Below, in pieces: positions 61,768 through 64,000 of a DNA stretch of 64,000 nucleotides (within the stretch, counting starts at the first letter, position 1; each line of letters opens with the position of its first letter). The DNA is taken from positions 1-64,000 of the forward strand of contig CAZJSR010000008.1 of NCBI GenBank assembly GCA_964548855.1, in the 5' to 3' direction. The DNA comes from UBA3206 sp964548855. Lineage in GTDB: Bacteria > Bacillota_I > Bacilli_A > Acholeplasmatales > Anaeroplasmataceae. The translations under genes and the position numbers were made by a program. The notes below the pieces were generated by a model that saw only the letters and a program-made list of their open reading frames with translations, searched no databases and was not told the DNA's origin.

Positions 61768-63399
61768 ATGTCTATAAATACTATTGATAGCTCGCTATTT
61801 AAATTAATGGTTACAAATGGAGCTATAAACTTAAAAAATCAACATAAAGAAATTGATGCATTAAATGTATTCCCTGTTCCAGATGGTGATACAGGAACTA
61901 ATATGCAAATGACAATGATGTCTGGAGTAAGTGAAATTACAAAATGTAATTCAGAATCTATAATCGATTTAGCTAAATCATTATCAAGAGGATTATTGAT
62001 GGGAGCAAGAGGAAACTCAGGAGTTATCCTTTCTCAATTCTTCCGTGGATTATATATTAAAATTAAAGAGCTAAATAAAGAAGTATTAACATTAGATGAT
62101 TTTGTATTATGTTTAGTTTCAGGTTATGAAGTTGCATATAAGGCAGTAATGGAACCAGTTGAAGGAACAATTTTAACTGTAGTTCGTGAAGCAGCTCAAA
62201 AGATGGAACAAGAATCAGGTTTTGAATCACTAGTAGATTTATTTGAAAAATATATTAATCAAGCAAAGATATCTTTAGCTAATACTCCAAATTTACTTCC
62301 AGTTTTAAAAGAAGCTGGTGTTGTTGATTCTGGTGGTGCTGGATTCTTAAAAGTAGCTGAGGGTATGTTACTTGCACTTAAAGGTGAAATTCTTTCAGAT
62401 TCGGATACAGAAAGCAGTGTAGTTAATAAACAAAGTGAAGTTGAAACTGATATTAAATTTGGATATTGTACAGAATTCATTATTGAACTACGTGATGGTG
62501 TTGTATTTAAAGAAGAAGATTTAAAAGAACCATTATTAGCTATGGGGGATTCACTTGTTTTAGTTAATGATGATAATTTAGTTAAGGTACACGTTCATGT
62601 TAATACACCAGGTGCTGTATTAGAGTTAGCTCAAAAATATGGTGAATTTGTAAAAATAAAAGTTGAAAATATGAGACTTCAACATAGCGAACTTATTTCT
62701 CAAAATGAAATAAATAAATCAGAAGAAATAGAACCTAGAAAAGAATATGGTATTATTGCTGTATGTTTTGGTGATGGTATTAAAAATACTTTTAAAGAAT
62801 TAGGTGTTGACTATATTATTGATGGTGGACAAACTATGAATCCACCTACTGAAGAATTTGTTAAGGCTGTTAAGGCTGTAAATGCTGACAATATTATTAT
62901 TATTCCTAATAATTCAAATGTTATTTTATCAGCTGAACAGGCTACAAAAATATGTGATGATCAAAATATCGCAGTATTAAAAGCTAAAACAGTAGCTCAA
63001 GGGTATTCTTCATTAATGGTATTTGATCCTTCATTATCATTAGAAGAAAATGTTGAACAAATGTCTATGGCAGTTAAACATACAGGTACTGGAGAAATAA
63101 CTTATGCTGTAAGAGATACTGAAATTAAAGGTGTTAAAATTAAATCTGGAGATTACATGGGAATATGTAATGGAGAAATTGTAGTATCAGTATTAGAAAG
63201 AATTGAAGCTACAAAAGAAGTTCTTAGCCAATTAATTACTGAAGATTCAGCAATTGCGACTATTTTCTATGGTAATAATATTGATGAATCAGAAGCTTTA
63301 GAATTAAGTGCATATTGTGAAAGTATCAATGAAGACCTTGAATGTGTTGTCATTGAAGGAAATCAAGATATTTATTCATATATTATTGCGGTTGAATAA
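61768..63399 (+). CDS. fakA: Fatty acid kinase catalytic subunit, DAK2-like (YloV)
   Basis: 543 residues. The DAK2-type N-terminus (about 1-195) has FPVPDGDTGTNMQMTMMSG (ATP/Mg aspartates), SRGLLMGARGNSGVILSQ and VDSGGAGFL. A middle domain (about 225-310) and C-terminal FakA domain (about 325-543, FGDGIKNTFKELGVDYII) follow. It phosphorylates fatty acids bound by FakB (DegV) proteins. AGGAGG precedes the ATG. It is followed by recG, as in other Bacilli. Confidence 0.93.
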   Translation: MSINTIDSSLFKLMVTNGAINLKNQHKEIDALNVFPVPDGDTGTNMQMTMMSGVSEITKCNSESIIDLAKSLSRGLLMGARGNSGVILSQFFRGLYIKIKELNKEVLTLDDFVLCLVSGYEVAYKAVMEPVEGTILTVVREAAQKMEQESGFESLVDLFEKYINQAKISLANTPNLLPVLKEAGVVDSGGAGFLKVAEGMLLALKGEILSDSDTESSVVNKQSEVETDIKFGYCTEFIIELRDGVVFKEEDLKEPLLAMGDSLVLVNDDNLVKVHVHVNTPGAVLELAQKYGEFVKIKVENMRLQHSELISQNEINKSEEIEPRKEYGIIAVCFGDGIKNTFKELGVDYIIDGGQTMNPPTEEFVKAVKAVNADNIIIIPNNSNVILSAEQATKICDDQNIAVLKAKTVAQGYSSLMVFDPSLSLEENVEQMSMAVKHTGTGEITYAVRDTEIKGVKIKSGDYMGICNGEIVVSVLERIEATKEVLSQLITEDSAIATIFYGNNIDESEALELSAYCESINEDLECVVIEGNQDIYSYIIAVE

Positions 63400-63404
63400 C
63401 TATT

Positions 63405-63436
63405 ATAAGGTTGGTTTATCCAACCTTATTTTTTAT
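63405..63436 (+). terminator. Rho-independent terminator
   Basis: ATAAGGTTGG (63405-63414) pairs perfectly with CCAACCTTAT (63420-63429), followed by T. Confidence 0.88.
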
Positions 63437-63470
63437 ATGAACTACATGTGTAATTCTAGGGAGTGATTTT

Positions 63471-64000
63471 GTGTTATCTGATGATGTTAATTTAATTAAA
63501 GGAGTTGGAGAAAAAACAAAGTATTATCTAAATAAGTGTGATATTTACACGCTAAATGATTTACTTACAACTCTTCCGACTAGATATATAGTATATAAAT
63601 TAACGAATCTTAGTGATATTACTGAAGATACCTTAGTGTCTATAAAAGCCAAAGTATTAAATATGCCTTTATTAAGAAAAATAAGAGGTAATTTAACAAG
63701 TTTAATATTTAATATAGACCACTACGGATTAAAACTTAAGGCGTTGATTTTTGGACAAGATTATTTGAAATATAAATTAAAAACTAATTTAACAGTGATT
63801 TTTTATGGTATGTATAAACCTAATAAAAAGGAGTTTATTATAAGAGAATGTTTTTTTGATGAGTTTCAAGAGAAAATTGTAAATATATATCCTATAAAAG
63901 ATATTTCTAGCAATACTATAATAAAATTTATTGATAGTATATATAAATCACATAATATTAGTTTTATTGATGATATTCCCTTAAATCTTTTGTCTAAATA
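63471..64000 (+). CDS. recG: ATP-dependent DNA helicase RecG, N-terminal part (runs off window)
   Basis: Starts at GTG with GGGAGTG 6 nt upstream and stays open to the end of the window (about 176 codons). IKGVGEKTKYYLNKCDIYTLNDLL and LPTRYIVYKL are the N-terminal RecG wedge lead-in, followed by an OB-like part with LIFNIDHYGLKLKALIFGQ. The helicase motifs lie beyond the window. RecG remodels stalled replication forks. Its place after fakA matches the conserved gene order. Confidence 0.9.
   Translation, partial: MLSDDVNLIKGVGEKTKYYLNKCDIYTLNDLLTTLPTRYIVYKLTNLSDITEDTLVSIKAKVLNMPLLRKIRGNLTSLIFNIDHYGLKLKALIFGQDYLKYKLKTNLTVIFYGMYKPNKKEFIIRECFFDEFQEKIVNIYPIKDISSNTIIKFIDSIYKSHNISFIDDIPLNLLSK

Overview
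This window is AT-rich DNA with short, densely packed genes read with the standard bacterial code (TGG for Trp, TGA as stop). The housekeeping block (rlmN - PASTA protein - rsgA - rpe - spoVM - rpmB - fakA - recG), a Phe T-box in front of pheST, many lipobox lipoproteins, c-di-GMP-I and cobalamin riboswitches and class III NrdDG point to an anaerobic Gram-positive of the Bacilli/Erysipelotrichia/Mollicutes-related part of Firmicutes, probably from a gut. A spoVM-like microgene and a ytfI/ytfJ-like pair suggest a spore former or recent descendant. Species cannot be named from the sequence. I saw no rRNA, tRNA, CRISPR array or intact transposase.

Layout: 1-2.7 kb is a decayed island (truncated integrase, frameshifted lipoprotein-like gene, frameshifted XRE regulator). 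2.8-5.2 kb is a MarR-regulated operon with two DUF5131 proteins flanking an FMN-binding-type protein. 5.3-12.6 kb holds three lipoproteins, one a pectin methylesterase with a cre-like site over its promoter. 12.6-15.2 kb is a cobalamin-riboswitch operon: a lipoprotein with transcobalamin-like parts, then a DUF4430 domain fused to an ECF S component. 15.2-24.7 kb builds surface glycan: two GT-C enzymes, a GtrB-like transferase and a CDP-3,6-dideoxyhexose branch ending in a YerE-like ThDP enzyme and a reductase (yersiniose-type sugar). 25.4-28.6 kb is nrdD-nrdG-dut.

28.7-45.4 kb is a c-di-GMP-riboswitch operon of three TasA/SipW-type small proteins, a 3796-residue GLUG-rich exoprotein and an LRR lipoprotein. 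45.5-48.6 kb is gltX, two unknowns and cvfB; then yidD (minus strand) and an AsnB homologue with a degenerate glutaminase site. A second c-di-GMP riboswitch precedes a diguanylate cyclase lacking the I-site (50.7-52 kb). Then come a GNAT, ytfI/ytfJ, T-box-pheST, and the conserved rlmN-to-recG block, in which the phosphatase gene is missing and prkC is reduced to a membrane-anchored PASTA protein.

The themes that tie the window together are c-di-GMP-controlled surface assembly (with predicted opposite riboswitch outputs on matrix and cyclase genes), B12 capture, and cell-surface carbohydrate work.
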